64,000 nucleotides of DNA from Miscanthus floridulus (lineage: Eukaryota > Streptophyta > Magnoliopsida > Poales > Poaceae), in the NCBI RefSeq assembly GCF_019320115.1, contig NC_089584.1:104337111-104401110 (forward strand). The letters are read 5' to 3'. The notes below the pieces were generated by a model that did no database searches, was not told where the DNA came from, and saw only the letters and a list, made by a program, of their open reading frames with translations. The position numbers and the translations under genes are program-made. Shown one piece after another: positions 53,641 to 64,000 of the stretch (position 1 is the stretch's first letter; each line of letters starts with the position of its first letter).

Positions 53641-55169
53641 GGAAGTCTCATTACAACACTGTGGAAGCATTGTTGGAAGATGGATTCAACTTGTTACATC
53701 CTGCTGTACTACACAATATCACGATCAGTTGTTCACTTGAGAGCAAAATCATAGAGCTACAGCAAACAGATGTAGGAATAAGTAACATCAAGAGAAAAAT
53801 GCAAGAGCAAGAAACTAAACATTTTAGATTGGACGAAAGAGGTGTATTATGGTTCGAGGACCGACTCGTGGTACCAAAAGACCATGAGCTAAGGAATCAA
53901 ATTTTAGCTGAAGCTCACTCGTCCAAATTGTCCATCCATCCGGGTAGTAGTAAAATGTATCAAGATTTAAAAACCCATTTTTGGTGGACTAAGATAAAGA
54001 AAGAGATCGCAACCTATGTTGCTAGGTGTGATAACTACAGTAGAGTAAAAGTTGTCCATATGAAAACTGCGGGACTACTCCAGCCATTGCCTATTCCAGG
54101 ATGGAAATGGGAGGAAATCAGCATGGACTTTATCATAGGCCTTCCAATGACGCCACAAGGTCACGATTCAATATGGGTAATTGTTGACCGTCTCACCAAG
54201 TCAGCACATTTTGTACCAGTTCACACAACATATCACATGGGGAAATACTCTGAGTTATATGTTTTCTATATCATGAGACTGCATTGGGTACCTAGGACTA
54301 TAATCTCAGATCGAGGACCACAATTCATAGCTCATTTTTGGGAGCACTTACACCAGGCTTTGGGAACCAAGCTAATCAGAAGGTCAGCATATCATCTGTA
54401 AACTTCAGGACAGACAGAGCGAGTGAACCAAATCCTAGAAGATTTACTTAGAGCTTGTGTTATATCTTCAAAAGGTACATGGGAGAAATGGTTACCTTTA
54501 GCTGAATTCTCCTATAACAACAGTTATCAAGCGAGTATCAAGATGGCTCCATTTGAAGCCTTATATGGCAGAAAATGCAGAACTCCATTGAATTGGATTG
54601 AGCCAGGTGAAAGGAGATACTTTGGTATTGATTTTGTCAATGAAGCCGAAGAGCAAGTACGTATCATCCAACAACATATGAAGGCAGCTCAATCAAGACA
54701 AAAGAGTTATGCCGACAGAAGAAGAAGACCACTAACTTTTGAAGTGGGTGACTATGTATACTTGAGAGTATCACCCATGAAAGGTGTGAAAAGATTTAGG
54801 ATGAAAAAGAAGCTTTCACCAAGATATGTAGGGCCATACAAAATTTTGGAACAAAAAGGAAATGTCGCGTATAAGTTACAGCTTCCACCAGAAATGAGTA
54901 CAATACTTGATGTGTTCCATGTTTCTCAGCTAAAGAAATGTCTTCGAGTACCTGAAGAAGCTATTGCACCCACCAACATGCAGCTTCAATCGGATTTGAC
55001 CTATGAAGAAAAGCCAATTCGAGTATTAGAGGAGATGGAGAGAGTAACACGGAGTAAGATTATTAAGTTCTATAAGGTGGTGTGGAACAATCATAGTGAA
55101 CAAGATGCTACGTGGGAAAGAAAAGATTATCTACGAGAAGTTTATCCCACCTTTTTCCAAGAATGGTAG
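53641..55169 (+). pseudogene. Tekay C integrase with C-terminal chromodomain
   Basis: Zinc region: EAHSSKLSIHPGSSKMYQDL and YVARCDNYSRVK (HHCC with the first Cys kept and the second, normally C in CxxC, changed to N-Y). Core: SMDFIIGLPM (Asp about 54126), IISDRGPQFIAHFW (Asp about 54306), and after a TAA at 54399 GQTERVNQILEDLL (Glu). C-terminal module: LSPRYVGPYKILEQKGNVAY, FHVSQLKKCL, then the chromodomain at about 55017-55160 (PIRVLEEMERVTRSKI, KVVWNNHSEQDATWERKDYL). Two of three aromatic cage positions of a classical chromodomain (Trp of VVW and of TWE) are present; the first is not, as in group II chromodomains. Joins cDNA to host chromatin in active relatives. Confidence 0.94.
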
Positions 55170-55212
55170 GTCTTGCAAATCTCAGGACGAGATTTTTATA
55201 AGGGGGAGGGGT
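55170..55212 (+). promoter_or_regulatory. Tekay C polypurine tract
   Basis: ataagggggaggggt immediately before the 3' LTR is the expected plus-strand primer for second-strand synthesis. The gap to the chromodomain stop is under 45 bp. Confidence 0.88.
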
Positions 55213-58200
55213 TGTAACACCTTGGGTGTTAGCCTTGCATAACTTGACTTGCATAGCATGAGCATGATCATAAAGCATTCATATACAAGCTTTGACATTT
55301 GAAACATTCGATTGAAACATGTGCAACATTCTTATTATTTCATGTTTCCATGTGTATGTGCATATGATCATGAGTGTAAACATGTAGATGATTGTGTGAC
55401 CTTGCAAATAGCTTAAACATGTTTAGAATATCATCATGAACAACTTTGGTATTTAGGGCTAGGGCTAATTAGGTCATTATGTCATAGTTTAAGTATGTAT
55501 CATCATTTGAATGTAGCTTGTTTGACCAAGTTTGAACTAGGTGTTAGAGACCTTGCATGGAGGAGATCACTAAAGCAAAGTTGTAGTGTTTGACATAAGG
55601 AACAACTTTTATTTTTAGGTCATTGACTGATTCAGCTCCTAGCATGCTTGAATGGGTCCCACAAAAATCAGCAAAATCAAGATTTCAACACTTAAGAAAT
55701 TTTTCTAAGTCTTGTACCCTAACCGTGCTGACAGCCGATGTTTGGGATGATTTTACTCCGTTTCTGTTGCGAATTAGAACAAGTTCTTTGAACAAGATTT
55801 GTAGCTGGTACTTCGGGCTTCAACTTTGGTTTAGGAAGTTTTGGCTAGAAGTCCACGGATTAGGAGTTTGATCGACTCGAAAACACGCTGTCAGGTTGCT
55901 CCTCGCTCGACTGAACGAACTGAATTGCAATTCTTCAATGGCCGACCGGTTCAGGTCTTGGCCACCACGTGGACGCGAGGCTAGCCGCGCATCATCGGCA
56001 CTCTGCCCAGCGCGACCAAGGCAGGCAGACGCGCGCCTTCAACTCCCCAGCGTCCGCCCGCTCCCTCCCGTGCTCACCATTTTCATTTTCCCCGGCCTCA
56101 TTCCTCGCCGCAGCAGCAGCCGAGCATAGCATCGCTCCGCCGAGCCCACCTGAGATCATCGCCGCCCCATTCTTCGATCAGTCACGCCTAAAGCTTCGCC
56201 TCCCTCTGCTCTATCCTTCCCTCATAGCAGCATCCATAGCCATTCTGTTGGTAAGCTATGTTCGCCTTGCGCCGCCGCGGGGATGCCTTGCCGGAGCTCT
56301 GCCATGGCCGCTGCCATGGCCGTGCTTCGTCGGAGCAGCTCTAGCCGTTTAGGTCGCGTAGCCACCGTCGTAGAGTCTCCGTAGTCCTATAGAGTGCGTT
56401 GCTTGACTTCGTCGTGGCCTCCACCGGCGTGGCACCGCCGTCCTACTCCTCTGAGCCGCCAAGGCCGCCACCGTCGTAGTTAGCGCCGGCGAGAGGCCCC
56501 ACCAAGTATCTCAATGGGTGCGCTAGGTCACGAGTGTCATGTAGCGTAGACGTCATCGCCGGCGAAGCTCACTGTCGACGAGCCGTAGCCGCACAGTGCC
56601 AAGCAGCGCCGCTGCTCTATTCGTGTCTCACTGGCATGTGGGGTCCCCTGTCAGGCGGGTCCTACCGGTTAGCGACAGGAGTAGAATAGGCTAGTTCATT
56701 TAAATCCAGATCTGGTGTTGTTTTGTAAATTTTGTATCTTTAGTTTGGTAGCTTCAAAAATTGTGAAATAAATTTGGTAGTGCTCCTTAGGAAGTGTAGT
56801 ATTTAGGAAAAATATGTTCTTGACATTTACAGTAGAAATTTTTGGAGATTTAAATAGGGATTTGAAATGTGCTTTTGAATGCATTCAAATTTGTTTATTT
56901 TATATCTAGAGTTCCTATGCTCCAAAAATTATGAAATTTTTGTGGTAAGCTAGTCTTAGCATATGTGAGCTCTGGTAAAAATATGAAGATGAGTGCATGT
57001 GTAAATTTGTAGTTATAGATTTTTCTTTTATAATTAGGAGATCCTTATGTAAATTTTTATAAATTATTTAGGAATCCAAAATTCATGAAATTTGTTGGAG
57101 GTAATCCTAGTACCATATGGATGCTAAGAAAAATAGGAAATCTGTTGCTTGACACTTTTCAATAGGGTTTTCCATTTATGCTATTTCAAGCCTTGCTGCC
57201 TTGTCATTTTTGTATAGGATGTTCTACTTGGCAAAATGATATGAAATTTTTATAGTAGTCCTTTGATAGCATTAGTCAGGCACTATAAATTTTTGAGAAT
57301 TTATGAAGTACATCTGGTATATGTTTATTATTTAACCTAAATATCTCGGTAAAATAATACAGGCATTTAAATAAATAGTTTGGGCTTCACCATTATATTA
57401 TCTTAAATGTATTTGGTATGCTTAAACTGTTGGTAGATTTTATGTTGTCAAATTTTGAATAATTACATGAAGTAGAAGTATTGTTACTTTGTATTGCATA
57501 TTGAATAGTTTTCGGACAGGTTCTAGAGTTTGATGAGTTGCATGTTGAAAATGATGTGTACTGTAAAAATGGTTAATAACAAAGTTGTAGAGAATTTGAT
57601 AAGCTTTCCAGAAAGTCTAGGATCACTGTAGTTGGATTAGTAGAACTCTAGTTATGAGTAAAACAAGTAGCTACTATTTTGTGGTATAATCGATGCATTA
57701 TGGAAGTAGATAATTAAATAATCGAGAAGAGATATGCGCCTACTCAATAAACATGATGCACCTGTTAACATATATGCATTCATAATACTTATGCCATATT
57801 CATGCATCTAGGATCGGAGGAAGAGATAACGTTGCTGGAATTCGAAGAAGCAGAGGAAGGAGACCAGCAGGAGAATCCGCAAGCCATAGCTCCCGAAGGC
57901 GTGGAGCAGAACCCTGAAGGGCTTCCGGAGTGTCCTAACCACCGCCCTACTTCCTTTCTACGAGGCAAGCCCTAGAGCATTCTAAGTCTCCCAGTAATTT
58001 ACAACTGTTTACTTAAGTACTTATGATTGATGCATTAGGTTATAAGAGTTGAATGGAACCACTTGATGCATATAAATTCCTTATCCAGATATTACACCTT
58101 TAACCGGTATAGGTCCAGGATCGAATATATGCTTAGCCATGCTTAGACCGGTAGAAGTCGGGTGATGTCCTGTCACCTATGAGATGTAGGTGGATACCGG

Positions 58201-59461
58201 AGCACGATTGGCTATATCTGCTATCGTGGAACAGAACCATGGGGTAAAAGTAAATCGAGACCGGACGGGAAGTCGATAGAGAAGCAACAAGACATGGAGG
58301 TCTTAGGTGTGGATTTATCCCCATCTGTGTCGATTAAGGACCGTACCATTGTTGGAACTTCTGACAAGATTGAACGCATGCCTCTCACTTAGCTGGCCGG
58401 ATAACTCATTCCGACCGCGAAGCCGAGTAATTCAACTCAGGCCGGGACCCGTTCTGTTGTGTGCTCCTTCCAGGGAACGATCAGACTGAGCCCAAGGGCA
58501 GGCTTGGCCTGAGCATCCTGGCATCTGGTGTTCCAGATTGTGCAGCGTAGTATGGACCCATGAAATGTGTACCTGAGTTGTACCAAAGGTGACCTAAGGC
58601 TATCGTGGCTGGTAGACCTAGTTTTGTGTTAGGAATAAATTCCCAGCTGGTTGAAATCGATTCGAATCGCCGTCTCTTCCGGATAGTGAGAAACTTGACT
58701 AGTTCCAACATTGTAGTAACTGTGTTATGAAACATGATGGTTCAGATGAATATGGAATTACAATACCTGCTATGGTTACTATTGTATGCTTCTAAATGAT
58801 ATACCACATGTTTCGCATAGGATAGTTGCTAATCTAGAAATGGATAGTTATAATTAACTTGATAAAGGAATCATAATTGTACAATGGGTCAATTGCCTTT
58901 TACGCAAAATGTTGTCAAGTTACGTCCACTTATACAGCCTTGCATAATCCTTGGAGTCATTTTATTTCTGGTTCATGATGGGTAAGTCTAGCTGAGTACC
59001 TTCTCGTACTCAGGGTTTTATTTCCCATTGTTGTAGATGGCACTGTGTATCATGGTTATTGCAAGAGTTGCTTCTATCCCACCGTGGATGAGGAGTAAGC
59101 CTTGGGCAGGCTTCTTTGTTAATTCCTATCTTTACTTTTGTGGACCGTGATCCTATTTGGCACTGTATCAAACTATGTTGGAAACTTCATTTTTGAACTT
59201 AATTGCTTCTGCTTTATTTATCAAACTTGGTTTGTAATAACTTTTATTCTTACTCTGATGACGAAAAGTATCTGTGAACTTTATGTAATATGTGGCATGT
59301 ATGTTGAATCCTATACGATCTTGGTTGTTATAAATCATTTATCGAGACCCGTTGTGGTACTCAATGAACTACCGGGTTTATATGGGTTCAAGTATGACAG
59401 TGCGACCGCTTGCGGGCTGCCATTGTACTTGTACTCTTATAAATTAGTCGGTTCTACGACA
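55213..59461 (+). repeat. Tekay C, 3' LTR
   Basis: 4,249 bp, TGTAACACCTTGGGTG to GGTTCTACGACA, near-identical to 44461-48708. Contains the exon copy at 57811-57975 (GSEEEITLLEFEEAEEGDQQ, then FLRGKP and a stop) and the second exon from 59037. Confidence 0.95.
57811..57975 (+). CDS. LTR-embedded coding exon (element C 3' LTR)
   Basis: Open from the acceptor-like catgcatctag: GSEEEITLLEFEEAEEGDQQ, ENPQAIAPEGVEQNPEG, LPECPNHRPTSFLRGKP, then TAG at 57973. Fully open, unlike the 5' LTR copy. Confidence 0.5.
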   Translation, partial: GSEEEITLLEFEEAEEGDQQENPQAIAPEGVEQNPEGLPECPNHRPTSFLRGKP

Positions 59462-59466
59462 GCTAC

Positions 59467-61661
59467 AAGCCACACGATAGCAAGACGGGAAGGAGCGGTG
59501 ACCAAGGCCGAAAGGTGTGGGCTTGACTGGTGCGTGCGCATGCAATGGTGACAAGGTCGCGAGGCAGCCATGCGTGGCCGCGGTGGTCCGCTGGCTGCGT
59601 GCATGGCGCTACGCCACGAGGCTGTGTTCCATGGCAATACGAGCAAGGCCACAGGACGCTCATCAGTGCTCCGTGGAAGGCCCAAAAGGACTTGGCTTGC
59701 AAGGGCGGAGGCGTTTGCCCGATGGTACCCGCACGCGTGCTATGCGTTCATCCAGGCAGTGGCAACAAGGCAAGGTCCTAGGCCGGTGCTTGCTTGAGTC
59801 CATGTGGTGGTTGTGGTCACGAACGTGATGGCAAGGTGGGAGATCATGGTGGTGAAGGGGACAGCTAAAAGGGCGTGGCGACTAACATGTCATGGCATCA
59901 TGCCATTGCCCATGACGGCGTGTCCATGCCAGCCGTGCGCCCGTGGCGTTCTTGTGCCTGTGCGAAGCTTGGCATGTAGGACGATGTCTTGACGAGGCCA
60001 TAGGGGTTTGGCGATAAGGCAAGATGGGCTTGGTTGATGCTGGTTCGTGTGGGCGCATGGGCACTTGGCCGCATCGGCGTTCCTGAGCACCAGTGGCTCG
60101 TCAAGGCCGCGCTTGGGCCATGTGCGTGCGTGCATGTGTTCGTTGGTCTAGGGCCAGCCTTGTGCTAACTCTACTGGTTCTAGGAGGTCGGAACGAGGCG
60201 GTGTCATGGGAACGTGGCGGTGCTCCGGTGGTGCACGGGCAGACACGGTCAGCGGCTCAAAGGCTGGTCAGGTAGGCAACCAGGTAGCACACAAAAAGTG
60301 AGGCTTTAAGGCTGAGGTCCTCACCGGAGGGCTTGATGGCGGCAGAAGGCGTTCCCATGGTGGCTTCGGCTATTGGCGAGGTGGCTCCCTGTGGTGGCGT
60401 TGCGGTGTGCTCTGGTGAGGACGACGGCGTGGAGGACAGTGTCGTAGGGTGGGAGGTGCTCACAGTGGCGGCGTGCTTGACGACGTCTGTGCGGCTTCGG
60501 TGTGGTGTGGTGCTGCGGACTCTAGCTCCTCGGGCAGTGCGGGTAGAGGCAGGCTCCTGGTGTAGACCTAGAGCTCTGCAGCGGTGCCGTGGCCCCAAGG
60601 TGTCCCGGTCATGGCGTCCTTGGATGGGGGAGAAGGTAGAGAGGAAGGAGGGGCTCTGTGGCGGCAGGTAGGAGGGAGATGGCGAGGGAGAGGGATGGAG
60701 CGGCGGCGGCTACAGGGGGGAGCTCCAGAGCAGGCGGCGTCGGGGGTACTTATAGCATGCCAGCTAGGGCTCTAGGCACTGTGGATGGCGATCCTCAGCT
60801 TCCATGCGGAGAAGGGGCACGTGGCGCGCATCAAACGGCATGGACGCCGAGAGGGAGTAGGTGAGGGCGCTGGTGCAGAGGCGGCTTCCGGTTTGCCTTT
60901 GTGGCATGGCGGCAGCTGCTGGGAGCGTCTACTCCCTCTAGGGCTTGGGGTTGGGGCAGCTTCGGCTGTTGGCTAGGCTGGGCCTGCTGCTTGTGTAGGC
61001 CAAGAGGATGGGGTGATGGGCTGGGCCTCCAGCTCAAGTGGAAGAGGCCAGCTGGGAGGTGAGGTGGTCACAGGCTGAGGAGGTGAGCTGGGCCACGGCT
61101 TGCTAGGCCGACCGGCTAGCTGGTCATGTGCTTGGGCCAGATTGGCTTTTCTATTTCCTTTCCCCTTTTCTAATTCCTTATCTATTTATTCCTCTATTAT
61201 ATTTACTTCCAAACGCTCCTAAATTGGTATACATGTGTTGCCAACATGTACAGCTCCTAGTGGGGTCCTCTAGGGGTTATCTACAGGTTAGTGGGGTCCA
61301 TGTCGAGGGTCGGCAATTCACGGGCATTGATTTACAAGGAAGGGGATTGACTTTATGAGTTAGGTTAAGGGATTCAAATAAGGTTCAAAAGCAAAAGATG
61401 AATTGAGAGAGAGGAAAAAGGGATTCATAAGATATTCTAGAAGGGATCAAAAGGATTTGCTACGGACTTGTGCTCTCCGACACAAAACACTAAACCAACA
61501 AAAGAACTCTGGCAAACTCCTATAAGTAATTCTATATGTATGCAACAATTTATTTATAAATTGTTCTTAGTTTGACCTAGCATCTACATGCTTCACACAT
61601 TGCAGGAATTTTTTTAAAAAAGTTCGTATTTTTGGCTTCTCCAAAAACCCGGTTTGTTATT
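59467..61661. other. Element B, right part
   Basis: GC-rich to 61110 with long accidental frames on both strands (Gly/Ala/Arg/Val-rich, no family resemblance), then AT-rich. The end has LTR-terminus-like sequence: a cacattgcag acceptor (61600-61612), tttttggcttctcc and aaaacccgg. Presumed continuation of 44460. Confidence 0.55.
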
Positions 61662-62001
61662 GTATATGTATGGTTATACATATATGGAAGTATTTAAATT
61701 TACATTCTGCATATTTCATTATGGGTTTGGGCTAAAATGAAACTTTTATGCAGGTACACTAACAACGAAACATGTAGCTCGACTAGTTACGCTATATATG
61801 AGAGAACGTATGTATGCCACCGTGTCTACCGTTAGAAATAATTTTTCCTAAGTTTGTGAGGACGTACGGAACGAGCATGCATCATGATAATTATCATTCA
61901 AATAATTACATTGTTCCTCCCCTTATAAATTTCTTACTCGGTTATATAACTCTTATCCATTATGGCCTTGTCTCACAAAGTTGTACATGTTGATGGTACA
62001 G
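61662..62001 (+). other. Tekay A leader, second part
   Basis: Matches 49139-49479 of element C: tatatggaagtattta, ttcattatgggttt, catgtagctcgactagttacg, tgtacgga/gtacggaacgagcatgc. Ends in atggtacag before ATG 62002. Confidence 0.8.
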
Positions 62002-63063
62002 ATGGCAACACCAGTTGGATGTGAGAATTTCCTGATGGTTTTTGGAACACCTACCCTATTGTGGAGAGTTCTGCACTTTGCGGGGTACCATGAACCGCCC
62101 CTTTATCATTGGATTGAAGAGTACTTGAAAGGATAGCCATGGTACGAGGTGCGGCTCACTATACCAGCCCGCACACAACCGCCCTTTTGGCAGGAGTGGA
62201 AGGCAGAATCGGAAGGGAAGACTCCTTGGGAGGTTGCCCAAGTTGTGGCCTTTGAGGTTTTGAGGCAAATCTGCCAACAGCATGGAGATGCACTCACTGG
62301 CAGTGCATCGAGTATGTTTCCTTAGGTGGATCCGTCCACCACCAATTGGGAACAACGTAACCAAAATGCATTGATTAGAGATCGAGATGAGTGAGCAAAT
62401 AGCTCTAGTCCCTCCATGAGTGCAATGTTTGCGGTGATGAAGATGTTTTGTGCACGCTAGGACACCAGGGATTTCTGGCAGGAATCATACACCACTTGTA
62501 TGGACAAACTCATGAGAGCTGAAGCCACATAGCATAAGCTCAAGAAGTGTGTGCGCAAGCAAAAGAAAGCCGCAAGTAAAGCCCGATGGGAATCTAACCA
62601 AGCCTATGTAGCTTTGGGCACTCTTCATGCCCAAATGGAACAAGTGGATCAGCAGCGAGCAGCAGCTCAAGAAGCTAGAGCTAATGATCAAGCAGTGCTT
62701 GCAGGACTGCGAGAGCAGTTGGAGACCGCCCATGCTGAGGTGTCCATAGCTAGATGTCAGCGTGATGTAGTAGAAAACTGTGTCGCTACAATAAGGATAG
62801 AGTGAGATAGGCACCGTGACATGAGTAATGCCCAGAACTATGCTGAAAGGGGCTTACGTCAGCAGCTTGCACAGGCTCAACTTCAAGTAATGAACCTTCA
62901 GCATGAAGTGCACTATTTGAACAACCAGCTGAACCCAATCTTGGATGGGGAAGAAGATGGTCAAAATATGGAAAAAGATGACGATGAGGAAGAGGAAGAG
63001 GTGGAACCTGAGGAAGGAGATGATCCTATCTCTGACCTCGATAGTGATCATGATGAGGATTAG
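62002..63063 (+). pseudogene. Tekay A extra ORF (no H3-like tail)
   Basis: Homologue of 49480-50403 in one frame of 354 codons with at least six in-frame stops. It starts MATPVGCENFLMVFGTPTLL, so the H3-like segment of element C is absent and the globular domain begins at once (LLWRVLHFAGYHEPPLYHW, EWKAESEGKTPWEVAQVVAF, EVLRQICQQHGD). A longer coiled-coil region follows (about 62551-62930; AQMEQVDQQRAAAQEARAND, LREQLETAHAEV), then the acidic tail (DDDEEEEEVEPEEGDDPISD, LDSDHDED). Same position before gag. Confidence 0.85.
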
Positions 63064-63431
63064 ATCACTTAGTACTTAGTAGAAGTGCTTAATGTATCAT
63101 CGTTGGTCATGTAATGGACCTGTAGTTTGAATTTGGTGTTGGTAAATTAAACTATCATGTAATATTGTTATTTGCATGACTATCGCACGTTTGGTTAAAC
63201 GCTAATGCAAGTTTCAGTTGATTTATCAGAGATCACGATTTGAACATTAACGTGTTATGAGTCCAATAAGCGATCAAATTGGTGGTGTCATGTTGCAAGA
63301 ATGAATTGTTATGCCTCTGTTTTTATTGTAAATTTGAGGTTGTCTCCAGTAATTTTAGTTTGGCATGATTATAAATTCATCTGCAATCTTGTGGCATCAA
63401 CCAATAATCGCTTATTGTTGCAACTTCATAG
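63064..63431 (+). other. Tekay A spacer between extra ORF and gag
   Basis: Non-coding and collinear with 50404-50759. Ends ttgttgcaacttcatag before the gag ATG. Confidence 0.7.
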
Positions 63432-64000
63432 ATGACGTGCACCCGTGCAGGAGCTAGTAGCAGCCATGATGGCAATGGGGATGACTTACCACCACCACCA
63501 CCATCGTCCACTTAGGAGTTCTTTGCCCAATTCTTAGGGAGCCAAAGGACAATGGAGGAAGCTCTGCGCCTCATCGCGTAGAACACCGCTCGTGGCCACC
63601 CGCAGCAACAAGGGGCCAAGCCAAATCAGCATAGTACATTTAAGAAATTTCTGGATACAAAGCCTCCTATCTTCAAGGTGGCTAAGGAACCACTACAGGC
63701 TGATGAGTGGCTCAACACCATTGAGCAGAAGTTTCGTCTACTAAGGGTCACCGAGCATCTAAAGGCTAAGTATGCTTCTCACCAGCTGCAAGGACCAGCA
63801 GGGATCTGGTGGACACATTTCTTGTCCTCTCTACCTGCTAATGCACGAGTAACATGGGAGCAGTTCAAGTTGGCTTTTCGGGGGCATCATATTCCCCCAA
63901 GCCTAATGCGCATGAAAGCGGCTGAATTTATGAGGCTCACTCAAGGGACAAAGACCCTCACAGAATATATGCATGCATTCAACAATCTATCCAGGTATGC
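63432..64000 (+). pseudogene. Tekay A gag (partial, cut by the window end)
   Basis: MTCTRAGASSSHDGNGDDLP then a Pro-run, TAG at codon 28 (63513) in the same place as element C, then the gag core: RTMEEALRLIA, TAG (near 63580), DEWLNTIEQKFRLLRVTEHL, GIWWTHFLSSLPANARVTWE, EFMRLTQGTKTLTEYMHAF. Keeps the Trp and Arg codons that are stops in element C. The remainder is beyond 64000. Confidence 0.92.

Larger units (their letters stand above)
44461..59461 (+). mobile_element. Tekay-type Ty3/Gypsy element C, complete, with H3-tail-like extra ORF
   Basis: 15,001 bp, flanked by gctac (44456-44460 and 59462-59466). LTRs of 4,248 and 4,249 bp are highly similar, so insertion is recent. Internal order: primer binding site, leader, extra ORF (49480-50403), gag, protease, reverse transcriptase, RNase H, integrase with chromodomain (one frame, 50760-55169), purine tract, 3' LTR. 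Integrase after RNase H and a C-terminal chromodomain make it a chromovirus; long LTRs indicate the Tekay/Del lineage. Eight nonsense codons and no frameshift break gag-pol. Confidence 0.95.
40116..61661. mobile_element. Element B: large non-coding LTR-like insertion, split by Tekay C
   Basis: Inserted in the leader of element A between gtata (40111-40115) and gtata (61662-61666). Starts TGAAACATCCTCAATTTTCC and ends TCTCCAAAAACCCGGTTTGTTATT; the last two bases are not CA, so the right boundary is inferred from the duplication. Without element C it is about 6.5 kb. No gag or pol is visible. Its left 1.7 kb looks like Gypsy LTR sequence common in grasses and its right end resembles an LTR terminus, so it may be a very large solo LTR or a large retrotransposon derivative. 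It holds the GC-rich blocks at 43900-44460 and 59470-61110. Confidence 0.6.
35065..64000 (+). mobile_element. Tekay-type Ty3/Gypsy element A (continues beyond the window)
   Basis: The plus-strand 5' LTR (35065-39681) is followed by a primer binding site and leader to 40115; the leader resumes at 61662 after the 21.5-kb insertion of element B (with C inside). Then come the extra ORF (62002-63063) and the start of gag (63432 to the window end). The leader sequence on either side of the insertion matches the continuous leader of element C (48711-49479), which is the evidence that the two parts are one element. Its pol and 3' LTR are outside the window. Confidence 0.82.

Noticed and set aside
59517..60671. 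Several 60-113 codon frames on both strands
   Set aside because: GC-rich stretch of element B with overlapping open frames on both strands and no recognisable domain.

Overview
This window is a stack of transposable elements from a plant nuclear genome. The families point to a grass, probably a panicoid such as sugarcane, Miscanthus or sorghum: a SIRE/Maximus-type Copia element, a Tat-type Gypsy element with an antisense gene, Tekay-type Gypsy elements with 4.2-4.6 kb LTRs and a chromodomain, grass hAT and Tourist-like DNA elements, and a LINE. The species is my inference; I could not search any database. I found no host gene, tRNA or rRNA that I can support. Nearly every coding region carries in-frame stops, mostly of the CAG/CGA/TGG to TAG/TGA kind expected from cytosine deamination.

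Left nest (about 1117-34505). A plus-strand LINE (1117-1566, 2540-3150, 34304-34505) is the oldest layer. It is split by a 968-bp LTR-like insert (1567-2534) and by a Tourist-like MITE with a TTA duplication. A minus-strand SIRE-type Copia element (3160-34172) is inserted within the first bases of that MITE. The SIRE element holds three later insertions: a hAT transposon (6241-22457, 8-bp duplication), a 1,535-bp solo LTR (26500-28034, duplication caact) and a 276-bp hAT MITE (28352-28627, 8-bp duplication). The hAT element is itself interrupted by a complete Tat-type Gypsy element (6525-19553, duplication ctgcc). The deepest path is LINE > MITE > SIRE > hAT > Tat.

Right nest (35065 to beyond the window end). 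Tekay-type element A starts with its 5' LTR at 35065. Its leader is interrupted at 40116 by element B, which is long, LTR-like and non-coding, and A resumes at 61662. Element B is interrupted by a complete 15.0-kb Tekay-type element C (44461-59461, duplication gctac), whose two LTRs are almost the same length.

The most interesting signal is in element C. An extra ORF lies between the primer binding site and gag (49480-50403). Its product begins with a close copy of the histone H3 N-terminal tail (17 of the first 23 post-Met residues identical, H3 K4 and K9 positions kept), followed by a small globular domain, a coiled coil and an acidic C-terminus. The same element's integrase ends in a chromodomain, a fold that in other proteins binds methylated H3 tails. 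The matching ORF of element A (62002-63063) has the same downstream architecture but no H3-like tail. The Tekay LTRs also carry short, apparently spliced coding exons conserved in all three LTR copies. All three autonomous LTR families here carry an extra ORF: 5' of gag in Tekay, 3' of pol in SIRE, and antisense in Tat.
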